From Cannabis sativa (Eukaryota; Streptophyta; Magnoliopsida; Rosales; Cannabaceae): 64,000 bases of DNA. The translations under genes were made by a program, and so were the position numbers. Positions 27,135-39,192 of this stretch are shown here, piece by piece (position 1 is the first letter of the stretch; each line of letters opens with the position of its first letter). The notes below the pieces were generated by a model. The model did no database searches. It worked only from the letters and a program-made list of their open reading frames with translations, and was not told the origin of the DNA. The DNA is taken from positions 44,650,406-44,714,405 of the forward strand of contig NC_083603.1 of assembly GCF_029168945.1 (NCBI RefSeq), written 5' to 3'.

Positions 27135-28269
27135 CTTAAACTATCATAGAGATTGCTGGTCTTAGAAATTTGAGAATAATGGCCTGTTTACCATAAAAAG
27201 TGTGTATCGTTTATTGGAAAATCTCAAATATGATTGGTTGGACGATGACAACACTAGTTTTTGGAGGAAAATGTGGAAATTAAAGATTCCCCCAAAGGTT
27301 AGTTACTTTATTTGGAGAGCAGCTTCGGGTATCCTCCCAACTTGTTTGCAACTTCTCAAGCGTCATGTGGTTATTAGCCCCATTTGTCCGGTATGTCATG
27401 AGGCTGAGGAATCTATTTTTCATGCTCTAGTGAGTTGTTCTTTTGCTAGAGCTTGTTGGAATAGATCTTTGGTTAGTATTTCTAGTTGGTCAGCTGATAG
27501 TTTTGGCTCTTGGTTTCAATCTCTTTCGGCAAGGATCAATCGTCAAGCATTGGAGGAAGCGGCGATGGTCGCATGGAGTATCTGGAAGGCCCGTAATGAG
27601 GTTGTTTGGCAACAAAAATCTTCTACTGCTCCATCAGTTGTTTTGTCGGCAAGATCACTCCTTAATCAATTTCTTTTTGCACAATCACGGACGACAAATT
27701 CGTTGTCTAATAGTTCGGTGGGGCTGTCTTCGCGTGTGGATTGGACTACACCAGTTTCTGATCAGATCAAAGTTAATGTTGACAGAGCTCTATTTAATGA
27801 TGTTAGCCATTTTGGGATGTGTTGCTTAGCCCGTAACCATGCTGGCCAAGTTCTTGAGGCCTTCACTACTAGCAGGAGGGGAATTGTTAGGCCAAAGATT
27901 GCAGAAATCATCGGGATCAAGGAAGCTTTAAGCTGGATCCACCAACATAATTGGCAAAATGTTCTGCTGGAAACTGATAGTTTGGTCTGTGTTCAGGCTA
28001 TCCAGAGTGAGTTGCATATGCTGTCTGAGTTTGGTTTATTGGTTAATGATTGCAGAAAATGCTTTATCTTCTTTGAGTCATGTTGCTATTCAGTTTGTTG
28101 AACGATCTGTGAACAAAGCCTGTCTATTTTTGGCGCGTAGCTCTTGTTTTTCTCCAGGTCATACTTTTCAGAATTATCAGTTAAGTCCTGAATTGCGTAA
28201 TATTGTACTGGTTGATTTTGCCGATTAATGAAAGTTTACTTTTATTCAAAAAAAAAAAAAAAAAAAAAA

Positions 28270-28831
28270 GAAACTTCTACAATTACAATATATGAAGATT
28301 AATGGTGGAAATTTTGATAATACATGACTAAGAAAGTTATTCTCCTATAAATTAAAAACATTGTAGTGTAAATTCAAAAAAAAAAAAAAAAAACATTGGT
28401 GTCAATTTTTTTTTTTTCAAAAAAAAACAAAAAGTCTCAATAAAATTTTAATTTGATGAAAACCGATTTCACTGCTAAAAAATAAAATTGATCAAAATCT
28501 ATTTGAGATAGTTCTATTTTTATTTGTAGGGAAGTGTATTTTTTTTTTTTTTTTTTTTTTGAGGGAAGTGTATTTTGGTATTAAGCTAGCAAAAAAAAAT
28601 GTCAATAGATATTATTTATTATTTTTAAAGCAAAATAGTATATATAAATATATATTTTTTTTTAAAAAAAAAAAAAGAATTTTCATTCTTTATATAAAAA
28701 ATAGTTTTGATTTTTTTCTTTCAAGAGAGAAAACATTAGAGAAAAACAGAGCACAGAAACATACATATATGTAACTTGCACTCACTTCAATCTCTTCCTC
28801 ATTCAATATCTATTAATAATCACCCAATAAT
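28270..28831. other. Low-complexity spacer, HemW-like gene promoter
   Basis: Poly-A and poly-T tracts (28375-28393, 28541-28560, 28661-28676) dominate. A TATA-like 'tatataaatatat' occurs at about 28641. The final 100 bp before the ATG form the probable 5' leader. Confidence 0.45.
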
Positions 28832-30342
28832 ATGCTCAAATCAACCTTCAATCCTTTTTTCTCAGCCTTTCCCTCCAATGTCAGAACCAGAAAACAGCCC
28901 TTTCAACATATCCTTACTTCTTTCTCACAAACCCCTTCAACTGTTCGACAAAATGCCCCAACGGACCCTATCCTTCTACAACACCAGCTCTCCCCTGCTT
29001 CTGCTTACATTCACCTTCCCTTCTGTCGAAAACGCTGCCATTACTGTGACTTTCCCATCGTCGCTCTTGGCTCTGGTTCCACCCAAACCGAGGACGAGGA
29101 CGACCCTCGAATGGTGAACTATATAAATCTTCTCTGTCGAGAGATTATGGCGACAAAAGCAGAAAGCAAGACCAACCCACCTCTAAAAACGGTGTTTTTT
29201 GGAGGGGGTACTCCTTCTCTGGTGCCGCCGAGGCTTGTTTCGTCGGTTTTGGAGACGTTGAGATTGCAATTTGGGTTGAGTTCAGATGTTGAGATGTCTA
29301 TGGAAATGGACCCTGGGACTTTTGATGCTTTGAAATTAAAGCAGCTCATGGAATTGGGTATCAACAGGGTTTCACTTGGAGTTCAGGCGTTTCAAGATGA
29401 GTTATTGAAGTCTTGTGGGAGGGCTCATGGTCTCAAGGAGGTGTATGAGGCTATTGAGATTGTTGGCTCTTGTGGGGTTGAGAATTGGAGTATGGATCTC
29501 ATCTCTTCTCTTCCTCACCAAACTCCAGAAATGTGGGAGGAAAGTTTAAGGCTTGCCATTGAAGCTCAACCCTCACATGTGTCGGTATACGATTTGCAAG
29601 TGGAGCAAGGCACAAAATTTGGATTGCTGTAAGTAATAGAGTGGAAATTGATTTTAGAATAGCTTCATTTTGTATGCATATTTGGTTCTGAACTTTGGAT
29701 ATTTGCAGGTATAAACCAGGAGAGTTCCCATTACCTTCTGATTCACAGTCAGCTGAATTTTATAAAATGGCATCAAGAATGCTTTCTAATGCTGGCTATG
29801 CTCATTATGAGATTAGTAGTTACAGCAAAAGTGGCTTTGAGTGCAAGCATAATGTAACTTATTGGAAGAACATACCTTTCTATGGTTTTGGCCTTGGTTC
29901 AGCTAGCTATGTTGGAGGCCTGAGGTTTTCTAGGCCAAAAAGCATGAAAGGGTACAAGGAATTTGTGGAAAATTTTGAGAATGGGATGGTAGATTGCCAT
30001 ACAAACAATCAAATCGATTTCAAGGACAATGCTATGGATGTTGTTATGCTTTCTCTAAGGACAGCCAAAGGCCTGGATTTGAAGTCTTTCGGAGAAGCAT
30101 TTGGTGACTCCCTCGTTGTTTCTCTTTGTAAAACTTACAAACCTTATATAGAAAGTGGGCATGTAGTTGGCTTGGATGTGAAAGGAAGAGCCTTATCTTC
30201 AGAAGAATTCAACTCCTTACTGCCTAAAGAGGATAAGGAGAACATTCAAAAGGAGCTTGGTTATATTCGGCTTAGTGATCCAGATGGTTTCCTTCTATCA
30301 AATGAATTAATATCCCATGCATTTGGAGTCATAGCTCCATAG
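28832..30342 (+). CDS. HEMW: HemW-like radical-SAM heme chaperone (HemN/RSAD1 family)
   Basis: Homologue of bacterial HemW and animal RSAD1, radical-SAM proteins related to coproporphyrinogen III dehydrogenase (HemN) but thought to act as heme chaperones. Two exons, 28832-29628 and 29709-30342, give 476 residues. Residues 1-50 are rich in Ser/Arg/Gln/Pro and poor in acidic residues, fitting an organelle transit peptide; the catalytic core starts at AYIHLPFC. The 4Fe-4S motif is CRKRCHYCDF (Cys65, 69, 72; CX3CX2C). Phe follows at the position where HemN has a fourth Cys, which marks HemW. FFGGGTPS (about 122-129) is the glycine-rich SAM motif, and RVSLGVQAFQ and YEISSYSKSG are family blocks. 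The HemN C-terminal domain is present. GT-AG intron, no defects. An overlapping ATG at 28776 is in another frame. Confidence 0.92.
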
Positions 30343-31556
30343 TATCCGATCCTTCTAAACCGTCAAGCTCCTGATTAAGAAGTTCAGAAAGAGGAAAATG
30401 CATGTATGACCTTGTGATTAAGACACATTGATGCCAACTTCTCCATGGCATTAACTCAGGATAACCTGATTCTTTGTTCCCATTCTTTGACGTTAGTTGG
30501 TGGTGTTGAAGGAACAAAGGAAAGAAACTAAGACAGCTAAGCATGATGAGAAGGAACACATACAGACTAATAAACAGTTCCAATCATAAAAAGGGTAAGC
30601 CTAATTTACTAAAGAAGATCACTTAGGTTTCAACCTAACGAGTGAAGAAAATGAATTTATCTTCAGTTACAGGATTAGACATTTGAAGTTTGAACAAAGC
30701 TGTTATTGCAATTTTTTGTTTTTTAATTATTACTTGCTGACACACATTGTAATATATTAGTACATGAACAAGTTTGTAGATTTATAAACATCTTCATCAA
30801 ACTATTATATTTGTGTTCATCAGTTTATCAAATTATCAACTTTGTTTAGTCCACTTAAAACTGGTCATTTATCATATATAAAAAAAGCCAAAATTGACCT
30901 TTCATCTAAATATTTATGAAATCCTGTACAAGAAAGAATAAAGATGCTAAAGTACTTTTGGTGTCAAAATACATAATGTACATTTACCAGAATCATATGA
31001 TTTATGACAAAATTAAATTGAGCATATATTATTATACATGTACAAAACAAACCCATTACATAAAGAGTATCAATCTGAACCATTTACTAAGGTAAAAGTG
31101 TGAGATATGTAAGTCCTGTAGTTTTTAGCTGGTGATGTAGCTGAGGTTGGTTTCATTCAAGGACTCTGATAGTATGATCGGTATACTGATCGGCTGCGAA
31201 AATTGTGTGGCTTCAAGGGCATAACCTTCACAATAGAACCCTCTAAGTTAGAAAATAATAACTAGGACATCAACCACAATCATTGCCAATGTGATTGTAG
31301 TAGTTTTAATAATAAATTGGTAAGTACATGGTTACAAATTATACTAGACTGAGTGTCATGTTCTTAAAAATGAATGATGTAACCAAGCTCATGGAACCCC
31401 AATAAATTCATTGATAGATTAGTAGCATTACACTAGATTAAATCCGAGAAGAAAGAGGAAAAACATTTTCAATGTATACACAATCAAAGCATGTAAAAAA
31501 TGGCATTAACAGTCTATGAAATGAAATTCACAAGAGACAATCTAGTATGGTACCAA
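30343..31556. other. Spacer between convergent 3' ends
   Basis: Holds the 3' UTRs of the HemW-like gene (plus) and the C2H2-like gene (minus). A somewhat less AT-rich patch at about 31130-31255 has no open frame that I can tie to a family; it may be UTR. Confidence 0.45.
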
Positions 31557-33622
31557 TTACGAAGGTTTGGCTTTTCGCCCAATTGGTGAGATGCGTTTAA
31601 GAACCTGGCCCCTCATTCTCATCTCTCTGTGTAGCACAACAAATTAGTATTTGAAAGGTTTCACTTTAGTAGTGTTGATGAGATCTCTTTAAGAAGTAGA
31701 GAAGTAATACCTTTGGTGCAAAAAAACAATCACGTAGAAAATCGGGAGCAACATCAAAGTCAGAATTGCAGTAGCCAGGTATAGTACACTTGTTTCTTTC
31801 TGCATCATGCATATAGTCTGAGAAGCATAAATAATAGTTCAAGGAGGGGATCTTACAGAAGTAGCAAACTGAAACCTTACCTTGCCTCCCCTTGAGAAAG
31901 GTTTCAATTTCCCAGAGCAAGTGTGAGCATCACAAAATTGATGCAGAAAGAATTCTGAAGATAAATCAGAACGTCAATATAAGTAGGACAAAGTAAGGTC
32001 TTCATAGCTCCTCAAACATGCACTATTACGACAAAAAAAATAAACGACAGTATATAAGCACAAAGACATTGTTTCAAAATCTCTCTTTATAAGTAGAAAA
32101 TTACCATGAAGGCGACTTGCTGAGGGTCCCTGGTTAATGGGGAAACAGTTGTCGGCGAGACTCTGTACAACTCAAACCATTAGATTCAAACAAGCAAGGC
32201 GAAGTGGTTAGAGTCAACAAGGATAGCAAGCAAACCTCACAGTAATGGCGATTCCTTGCAACTGCTGCAGGATTGCATTTGGTTTTGCGTAGCTTGGTAT
32301 TCGTCACATGGTCACAATGTAGTGCCCCACATAAATCAGCTAAGCACTTGCTGCCATTCTGTGTTCAACAAAAGTTAACAGCATCATGATAGGAATTTTC
32401 TATCAATTTTTTTTCTTTTTTCTAAAAAAAAATGCATAGTGCACCTAGTTAACAAGCTAATTAGCTACCATGGAAGAGTCAAGACAGAAAAATGATCTGT
32501 TCTACATACAACATTAAGAAGATCATAGTGCCTGCTGTCAAAATGCTGGTCGAGAAACTTTTCAGCATAGAAGCTTTTTTTACAGTACGAACACTGCCAT
32601 TCATTTGTATCCACATGAACCTTGTGCTCTTCCTGATCTCTAAAGATGTCATTGTCATGGTGAAGTCGACACTTAATTGGAATCTGATAGTGTGCTTGTT
32701 CCACAAATGGTGTCAAGTACTAGATGATACACAACAACAGCTGTTACTCAAAACACAAATTTATACAAATATAGATAATTATGTTTATTGCATGATGAAA
32801 ACCTGTAATGATACTCAGCATTTGGTTCTTACATCCTCAATGATTTTCCATGCTACTCTACTTCTTTCTCTAGAACAATGTACTTCTAGAGCATCTTCCT
32901 TACCATGTATTAGTGCTCTAACATAAAAAAAAATACAAAAAGATAAGGCAGCCTATACTTCAAACTATAAGAGCAGTTATAAGTAATCATAAAGACAGTC
33001 AAGCACTCTAAACAATCAAATGCACCTTTACACCATCCAAATTTATCTCAAAACCTCACATTACTAAGAAATAAACTTTATTAAAGAAGAAAATTATACC
33101 TTGAATCGTCAGATCCTTCTTTGGCCTGGATGAAAAGTACACAAAGCTTAGTAATCAAAACATAACATATCAATAGATCATACACTGTCCTCCAATGCAT
33201 CATACTAACAAAGTAACCAAATTATGAATTTGAGTAACCACAAAGAAATCCACAGGCACTTTTACTGAACTGACAATAACTATACAAACATTTAACAATT
33301 AACTCCACTGCCCAAAACAACACTTCATTTTTTCAGGGGAATCACCAAAAAGAAAAAATTACTTCCTTGATCAAGCACATAACCAAAGTTCTTTGTTACC
33401 CAGTTTCTATATCATCCTTGTAGAATATAGTACAAAAATAAAACAATTGACCTCAAAAATCATAAACCCAGTTCTTAAAATTGAAGCTACCTCGTACACA
33501 TAATTTTGTTTTCAAGAAAACCTCTAAATTTATATATGTAAGGAGGAAAAGGGTACCTGTTTTCCTTGGAGAAAAAGGATTACCAAGAACGCAATGGAAG
33601 TAACGGCTCTAGCTTTCTTCAT
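31557..33622 (-). CDS. Signal-peptide, C2H2-like, single-pass membrane protein
   Basis: Conserved plant protein of unknown function. Minus exons: 33557-33622 (signal peptide, MKKARAVTSIAFLVILFLQG), 33100-33125, 32510-32719, 32236-32358, 32105-32162, 31881-31954, 31711-31799 and 31557-31626. Exon 32510-32719 carries a C2H2-like finger (CSYCKKSFYAEKFLDQHFDSRH). The next exons are Cys-rich (CLADLCGALHCDHV, CNPAAVARNRHYC). Exon 31711-31799 encodes the membrane segment (VLYLATAILTLMLLPIFYVIV) followed by a basic tail ending KRISPIGRKAKPS. Topology suggests a finger in the ER lumen or outside the cell, odd for a DNA-binding type. Exons from 32719 down join in frame. The junction between 33100 and 32719 is one base out of frame, so a microexon or another splice site is missing from my model. 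Product about 240 residues. Confidence 0.75.
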
Positions 33623-34516
33623 TTCTGTCAAAGGTCCAAACTTTAAGCTTTGGAAGGGGAATCCCGTTTCACTTGGGCTAGTGTAAGTTTATTACAAGGT
33701 GTTTGGAAGCCAAGAAAACCCCGTTTCTATTCGGAGTAGTAGAGTTTGTAGCACTGATTAAGAATAGCTTGATTTCAATTCCTCGTTAGAGTTGTACATC
33801 TCTGTCATAACACATAATTGCAGAGACAGAGAGAGAAGGAGAAGACGGGGATGGTGTGTGTTGGGCGAAACCAGCGAAAACTCAATAAACGACAACATCA
33901 TGTACAAAACGACAGTATCTTAATGGATAATTAGTAACGACATTATCATGTAAAAACGAGAGTATTTTGATGATGAACGACAAAGGATCTATTAAACGAC
34001 ATTTTTTTGCAAACCTTCAAATGACTATTGCATTATCCAAACTCAAAACCACATTTTTTCTTTGTTTTCTGTTACTAAATAACTCGAGCCAACTAACTTA
34101 AACTATCATTCTGTAAAGTTTTTTTATGTCTTTTATGGATTTGTATCAAGTTAAATTGAAAGAGTGTGAGAAAAAGTGAGACACTTGTAATTGAGTGTTA
34201 TCAATTTGTTTTTGTTGTACTTTGAAATTGATTGATTTTATAAAAGGATAAGATAATTATTCAAAATTTCAAACAATGAATGTAAAAACATGATTAGATT
34301 GGTCTAATTTCAAACTATTTGTGTTGTTTTGGTTTATTGTATTTATCTCCATTAATTTTCTTTGTTAATTGTGTTGTTTTAAGTCTTGGTTAGGATTTTA
34401 TCTCAAAAAAAAAGTCTTCGTTAGAATTTCATCATTACTAGTTTAATTTAGAATTTCCTACATCTAATTAATAAATGGATAAGGATAACGAAATTAAAAG
34501 TTGATGTTTAATTAAA
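33623..34516. other. Upstream region of the C2H2-like gene, AT-rich
   Basis: No gene. Near 33885-34005 an 'aaacgac' word recurs (gcgaaaactcaataaacgacaac, acaaaacgacagt, attaaacgacatt), a short dispersed repeat of unknown meaning. Confidence 0.4.
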
Positions 34517-34884
34517 GTAAATACCACTTTAAATTTTGTGTTTTGTAAAAGTTATCGATTGGACCATTTATTTTGTTAAATGACAAAATAGGCCCTGTAA
34601 TTTTCAAAATGATACAAATAAGACCCTGAACTGATTATTTGTCAAAATAAAATAATAATAATCCGATCTAAAAGTATTATGACAAAACTATTTACATTTT
34701 ATATATCTGTTCATGTTAGGAATTGTTTTCAAGTGTGTCATATTAAAAAAAAAAGTTATCAAAAATTAAATTCAGGATCTTCTTTTTACCATTTTAGAAA
34801 ATACAAGGTTCATTTTATCATTTAACAAAAAAGAAAATCTAATTAATAACTTTTGCAAAAGGCAGGATCCAAAATGGTATTTAC
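34517..34884. mobile_element. MITE-like inverted-repeat element
   Basis: The left end reads GTAAATACCACTTTAAATTT and the right end on minus GTAAATACCATTTTGGATCC; both continue into 'ttttg(c/t)aaaagttat'. The ends form an imperfect TIR of about 45 bp around a non-coding centre. No convincing target duplication was found. A Mutator-type assignment is a guess. Confidence 0.5.
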
Positions 34885-35511
34885 TCACTAATTTATTATT
34901 AAAAGAATAATTTACAACTTTTGAAAACTCGACAATCTAATTTAGCTAAAAGAATAATTGTTTTGGTTATCATCCTATGTCATTTTCCCTTATAAGTTTT
35001 GTAAAATAAAATATTTATCATTAGAATTTATTTTTATTTTTATTTTTTGAGAAAACCATTAGAATTTTCTAATATAGAGAATTTAAGAATCCTTCAAACA
35101 CTTTCATTCTATTTAATATACTCGAGAATAATATGGATAATATTTTTATATGAATATTTATAATGTAACTTTGTAAATTTTGTAAAATAAAATATTTATT
35201 ATTATATTAAAATGTTTGAATTCTGCCAAAATTCTTTTAATATGATATTTTTTGTTTTCATTCGTTCACTTTATGATAATCACCTATAATTATATTATAA
35301 TAAAGATTAAAAAGTCATATTGAAAATAAGTTTCATCAAAATGAAGTATAAAATTAACTCTTGACATTTTCAAACTATAAATTCTCATTTGATAGATAAA
35401 TTTTTATCAAATTGTCTTCAGTTATATAAGTTTTAAATTAAATTTAATTATCTAATTAAATACAACTTAGATAAGTTTGGTCAATTGATCTAATTTGAGT
35501 TCATAATACTA

Positions 35512-35780
35512 AGGTCATGTTTGGTTTAGCTTCTTTAAGCTCTTTTTTAACTTTTAGAATTAAAAATATTCTTTTACGAGCGTTTGGATAAAAAATTAAA
35601 AGTTGTTTTTTAATTTAAAAGTCATTTTGAAAGAAACCCAAATACTTTAAAGAATACTTTTTATTAAAAAAAATCTTTATATAACAGTTATCAAAACGAT
35701 AAAAGTAAGTCAAAACTTATACTTATTTTATATTTCTAACTCTAAGCATAAGCATAAGTAGAAGCTTAGCCAAATATGTC
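35512..35780. mobile_element. MITE with AGCTTCT-type inverted repeats
   Basis: Left AGGTCATGTTTGGTTTAGCTTCT matches, inverted, the right end AGACATATTTGGCTAAGCTTCT (minus). The centre is AT-rich and non-coding. Bases beside the ends (TAA left, TTA right) hint at a 3-bp duplication, which would suggest a PIF/Harbinger-like origin, but this is weak. Confidence 0.5.
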
Positions 35781-36307
35781 TTTAAATATGTTCGAATTTT
35801 AAAATACAAAGTATCAAATGAGCATAAAATACAGAGTAATAAATGTGTATAAAACATGAAGTACTATATTCTCTCTCTCTCTTTTTTTTTTTAATTATAA
35901 AAAATTATTAGTCCATTGGCAATGGAAAGTTAAAGAAGAAAGGAAGTTGGGAATGAATATATGATTATTTTAATTAGTTAGAGAATGGCAGCTAGTACTT
36001 CTTTGTCCAAATTGTCTCAACAATTAATTTTGTAGACTCAATTGTTAATTAATAATGCTTCACATTTTCACAACTTGACATAAAAAGAAATGTTCTTGAC
36101 CAAGTGACTAAACGTGCCATAAGCAACCATGTCCATCAACAAAAGTCAAGCCAAAATTTGGATATATAAGACAAAGCTTACTTTGATAGATTTCACATCA
36201 AATATTCTATGTGGCATTATTATACTTTGTGTTTGTGGTTTTAATTGATTCTTTCATTTGAAGCTTTGTGTTTCTTAATCTCTTCGAAGCTTAATGTGTT
36301 TCTTAAT

Positions 36308-36457
36308 ATGGCTTGTAAAACATGTGGTAATATAAAACTCATTTTGGTCTTGATTTTTCTTGCTCTATCTCCCAAGTCTTTCTTGGTTGCCTTCTATTTG
36401 GGGTTTTTGATCGTCTTTTTTTCTGCCATTTATATGTGTATTTATAAGTACACATGA
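36308..36457 (+). CDS. Possible small hydrophobic protein (uncertain)
   Basis: An ATG-started frame of 49 codons (MACKTCGNIKLILVLIFLAL...) with one long hydrophobic stretch. A good TATA-like GATATATAAG lies at 36161-36170, about 140 bp upstream, which is why I list it. No family is recognised, and such frames also arise by chance in T-rich DNA. The alternative is non-coding spacer. Confidence 0.2.
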   Translation: MACKTCGNIKLILVLIFLALSPKSFLVAFYLGFLIVFFSAIYMCIYKYT

Positions 36458-36831
36458 GAAAATCATTCAAACACATTGTTAAGGTAAGAGATGAAGTTAA
36501 AAAAGCCAAGCCTTGCTACGGTCTAATTGAGTTTTGCTTTTGTAATATATCAATGCCTTGTTTATGTAAGATTTGTTGTAATAATGAAAAAAAAAAAATC
36601 TTCATGTAAGTTGATCAATAAAATCAAAATTTGATAAATCTGTAAGTCAACTTGACTTTTACAAAATTTTATTTTAGTTAAAATTTTACTACCTTACTTT
36701 AGATCGTATTGTATTGTATAATATATATTAATTTGTGTTGTATATTATTTTTTTTAATAATATTATATTAAATTTTGATTTATAACAAAAGATTATATAA
36801 AATATATGAAACATAATAAAATATAAATATA

Positions 36832-37409
36832 AGGAGCGGAGCTAGGACTTAAATCCTAGGGGGCCAAATTTTAATTTAGTATCAAATAAAATTTTTGTAG
36901 TACATATTTATATGCAATACTAAAATTTAAAACGGTTTTTTTCTTATGTCGAAAATTATCTATAATAAAATATTAAAATAAAACAAAAAGTACTCTATTA
37001 TTCAAATTTCTACTTATATTATCCAAATTGGAAATATTACTACACTTCTACTTAAGCACAAATTAAATTTTAAGTGTGGTAAATGTTTTTATAAATAAAA
37101 ATTTATATGAATAAAATAATTTTAAAATAATCTAACACTTAACTAGAGGAGATTATAAATCCCAACTTCTACTTTAGTGATGAAAGTTATTTACAAAAAA
37201 TTATACAAAAAAACTAATTTTATTTACAAAAAATTATACAGAAAACCTTTCGTCATTTGCACACACCAATTCATTCACACAACTTATAAATCATAAATAA
37301 AACAAATTGTAACTCTTCAAAAAGTTGGAAGAAAATATATTAACTAATTTTTTATTTATATATATACTTTATTTTATAAATATTTTTATATATATAACCG
37401 GCCCTGAAT
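36832..37409. mobile_element. Possible hAT-like element remnant
   Basis: The left part AAGGAGCGGAGCTAGGACTT and right part CCGGCCCTG (minus CAGGGCCGG) resemble the G/C-rich ends of plant hAT elements such as those starting CAGGGGCGGAGCCAGGA. The interior is non-coding and AT-rich. Flanks aatataaa and aatataac could be an aged 8-bp duplication, but the exact ends are unclear. Confidence 0.35.
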
Positions 37410-37611
37410 ATAACATATATTATAACTTAATATAATACTATATGATATAAAATACTTTTTTTTTTTTTTTTTTGAAACGGATATAAAATACTTTAACATA
37501 ATGTATTTTATTTCTCTGAATGAATGATAATAAAGTAGCTCATTTTCTCTACAATTATACCAGTTTTTGACAAATGATAGAAAAGAAATACTAATAAGAG
37601 ATAGGATATGA

Positions 37612-38098
37612 CATGTTTGGATATTAAAATTGGATTAGATAGAATTTGATTAAGAAATATAAAAGATTGAATGAGCAAAAACAAGTGTGATACAAGGTTA
37701 TAGAAATAAATAATAATAAATTCTTACTATAAATTAGACAAAAGTAAGTAATTGGATGAGGTAAAATTATCTTAAATTTTTCAATGAGGTCCTCTAAAAA
37801 AAGTTGAAATAATTTCTTTGAGTAATGATTGAGAATTATTTTTTTCCTTTCAATATTACTATCAGTAACTACGATAAGTCACATGGTCTTTTAATAAATT
37901 GTGTGATTACCAAATTTAACACCTTATTTACGGTGGACATCCTATTTAATTCAATTTTTTTTTTTCTCTTTTGATTCAATCCAATTAGTAATTAGATTTA
38001 AAAAATCATCATCCAATCCAATCTAATTAGACTTTAAAATTCAATCAAATTACTAATTAAATTGGATCGATTTTTTAATTGGGGATCCAAACACACTT
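37612..38098. mobile_element. Possible MITE with GTTTGGAT ends
   Basis: Left ACATGTTTGGATATTAAAATTGG and right (minus) AGTGTGTTTGGATCCCCAATT share an inverted GTTTGGAT..AATT core. The interior has many 'ccaatccaatta' words and no coding frame; similar words recur at 38640-38800. Boundaries are uncertain. Confidence 0.35.
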
Positions 38099-39192
38099 AA
38101 ATTTTAATATTAACATAAAAATATGAATAAAATACGTAAAAATTAAATATTACCCCTTATATAAGTTTAATATTTCATAAACATACTATTGTTATAATGT
38201 AATGCAACTAAAGGTTTCAAATAATGAAAACAACAATACTTGTAAGTAATAAAATTGAACAAATATTTGAAAATAAATACACAAAATAATCAAGTATTAC
38301 AAATTCAACACAAAAGAAAATTCAATAAAACTATAATTAATAGGGACTTTTTCATTTTTGCACTTCAAAACAATTTTTTTTTTTTGCATTTTTACGGAAT
38401 TCTACATAGAAACCTCTATTGCAACTAGCTCTGCAACTTAAATTGCAACAAAAAATCGTACAGAAACTCATATTACAACTAGCGATGCAACCACTTTAGA
38501 AACTCAAACCATAAAAAATGTTAAAAAAAATAGTATATGAAGTAATTCCCCTAATTAATATATATTATATTTTTTAATATTTTGTTATTATATAAATAAA
38601 TATAAATAATTTTTTAACATATATAAATGTAATTAGCTTGAATCGATTTTTAATTGAACTTTGAGATTGACATCCAATAATCGATCCAATCCAATTAGAA
38701 TCTAACTTTTAGCATCTAATCCAATCCAATTGTAATTGATTATTCAATTTTTTGTAATTGAATTGGACTGAATCAGTTTGGTTCAATTAGATTGGATTGG
38801 ATGTTGCCCACTCTCGTGCACAATTAGTATGTAGTGTATTTTAAGCATTGCTATTTTTTTTAACATCTCCAATTTCATAACAAAATCACATAATAAATTA
38901 TATACTACTCTATCCAATTCAATCCTACTTTACAAACAAGACCGACTACCGTAAGGAGAAAAAGCTCCTGGTATTATATGGAATATGGAGACAGAAGAAG
39001 ATGGAAAACCAATCAGAAAGAAAAACATGGATTTATAAGCCATTCAACTCAAAATTGTATGAATATGAAATAGAGAAGACATATAAGACACTCATATGAA
39101 GTAAGTAACCAAGACCAGTTTTGTAACAAAATGAAGTGTTAATTTACACTCTCCTTGGTGATACGTGAAAATGGTATGGAGAGACTTAAAGC
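38099..39192. other. AT-rich spacer downstream of the kelch gene
   Basis: Contains 'caatccaat' repeats at 38640-38810 and the 3' UTR of the kelch gene at its right end. No gene seen. Confidence 0.45.

Larger units (their letters stand above)
24475..28262 (+). mobile_element. LINE (5' truncated), split by a solo LTR
   Basis: The plus strand carries the C-terminal half of a plant LINE ORF2. It opens inside the reverse transcriptase at the catalytic MLFADDS box (FADD motif, 24484). The thumb/linker follows (GWEGRLLSRAGKEVLLKTV, PNYAMSVFLLP). A frameshift near 25225 moves into VGDGSTISILHDPWLP. After the LTR the frame resumes at 27140 (one in-frame TAG) with zf-RVT (FWRKMWKLKIPPKVSYFIWR) and the RNase H-like domain; another frameshift near 28055 leads to IQFVERSVNKA. 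It ends with a long A tail at about 28248-28269. The breaks make it non-autonomous. It shares the family of the copy at 18585. Confidence 0.88.

Noticed and set aside
24468..28370. AAAACATTGTA at 24468 and at about 28355 as target duplications of the LINE
   Set aside because: The right copy lies about 85 bp beyond the poly(A) tail instead of next to it, so a chance 11-bp match in AT-rich DNA is as likely.
31130..31255. Remnant of a WD-repeat-like gene on minus
   Set aside because: Short, no full blade motif and stops in the frames; more likely UTR or spacer.
31666..31860. Minus-strand frame with MHDAERNKCTIPGYCNSDFD
   Set aside because: A different frame over the same bases gives the membrane helix and joins the exons on both sides in phase.
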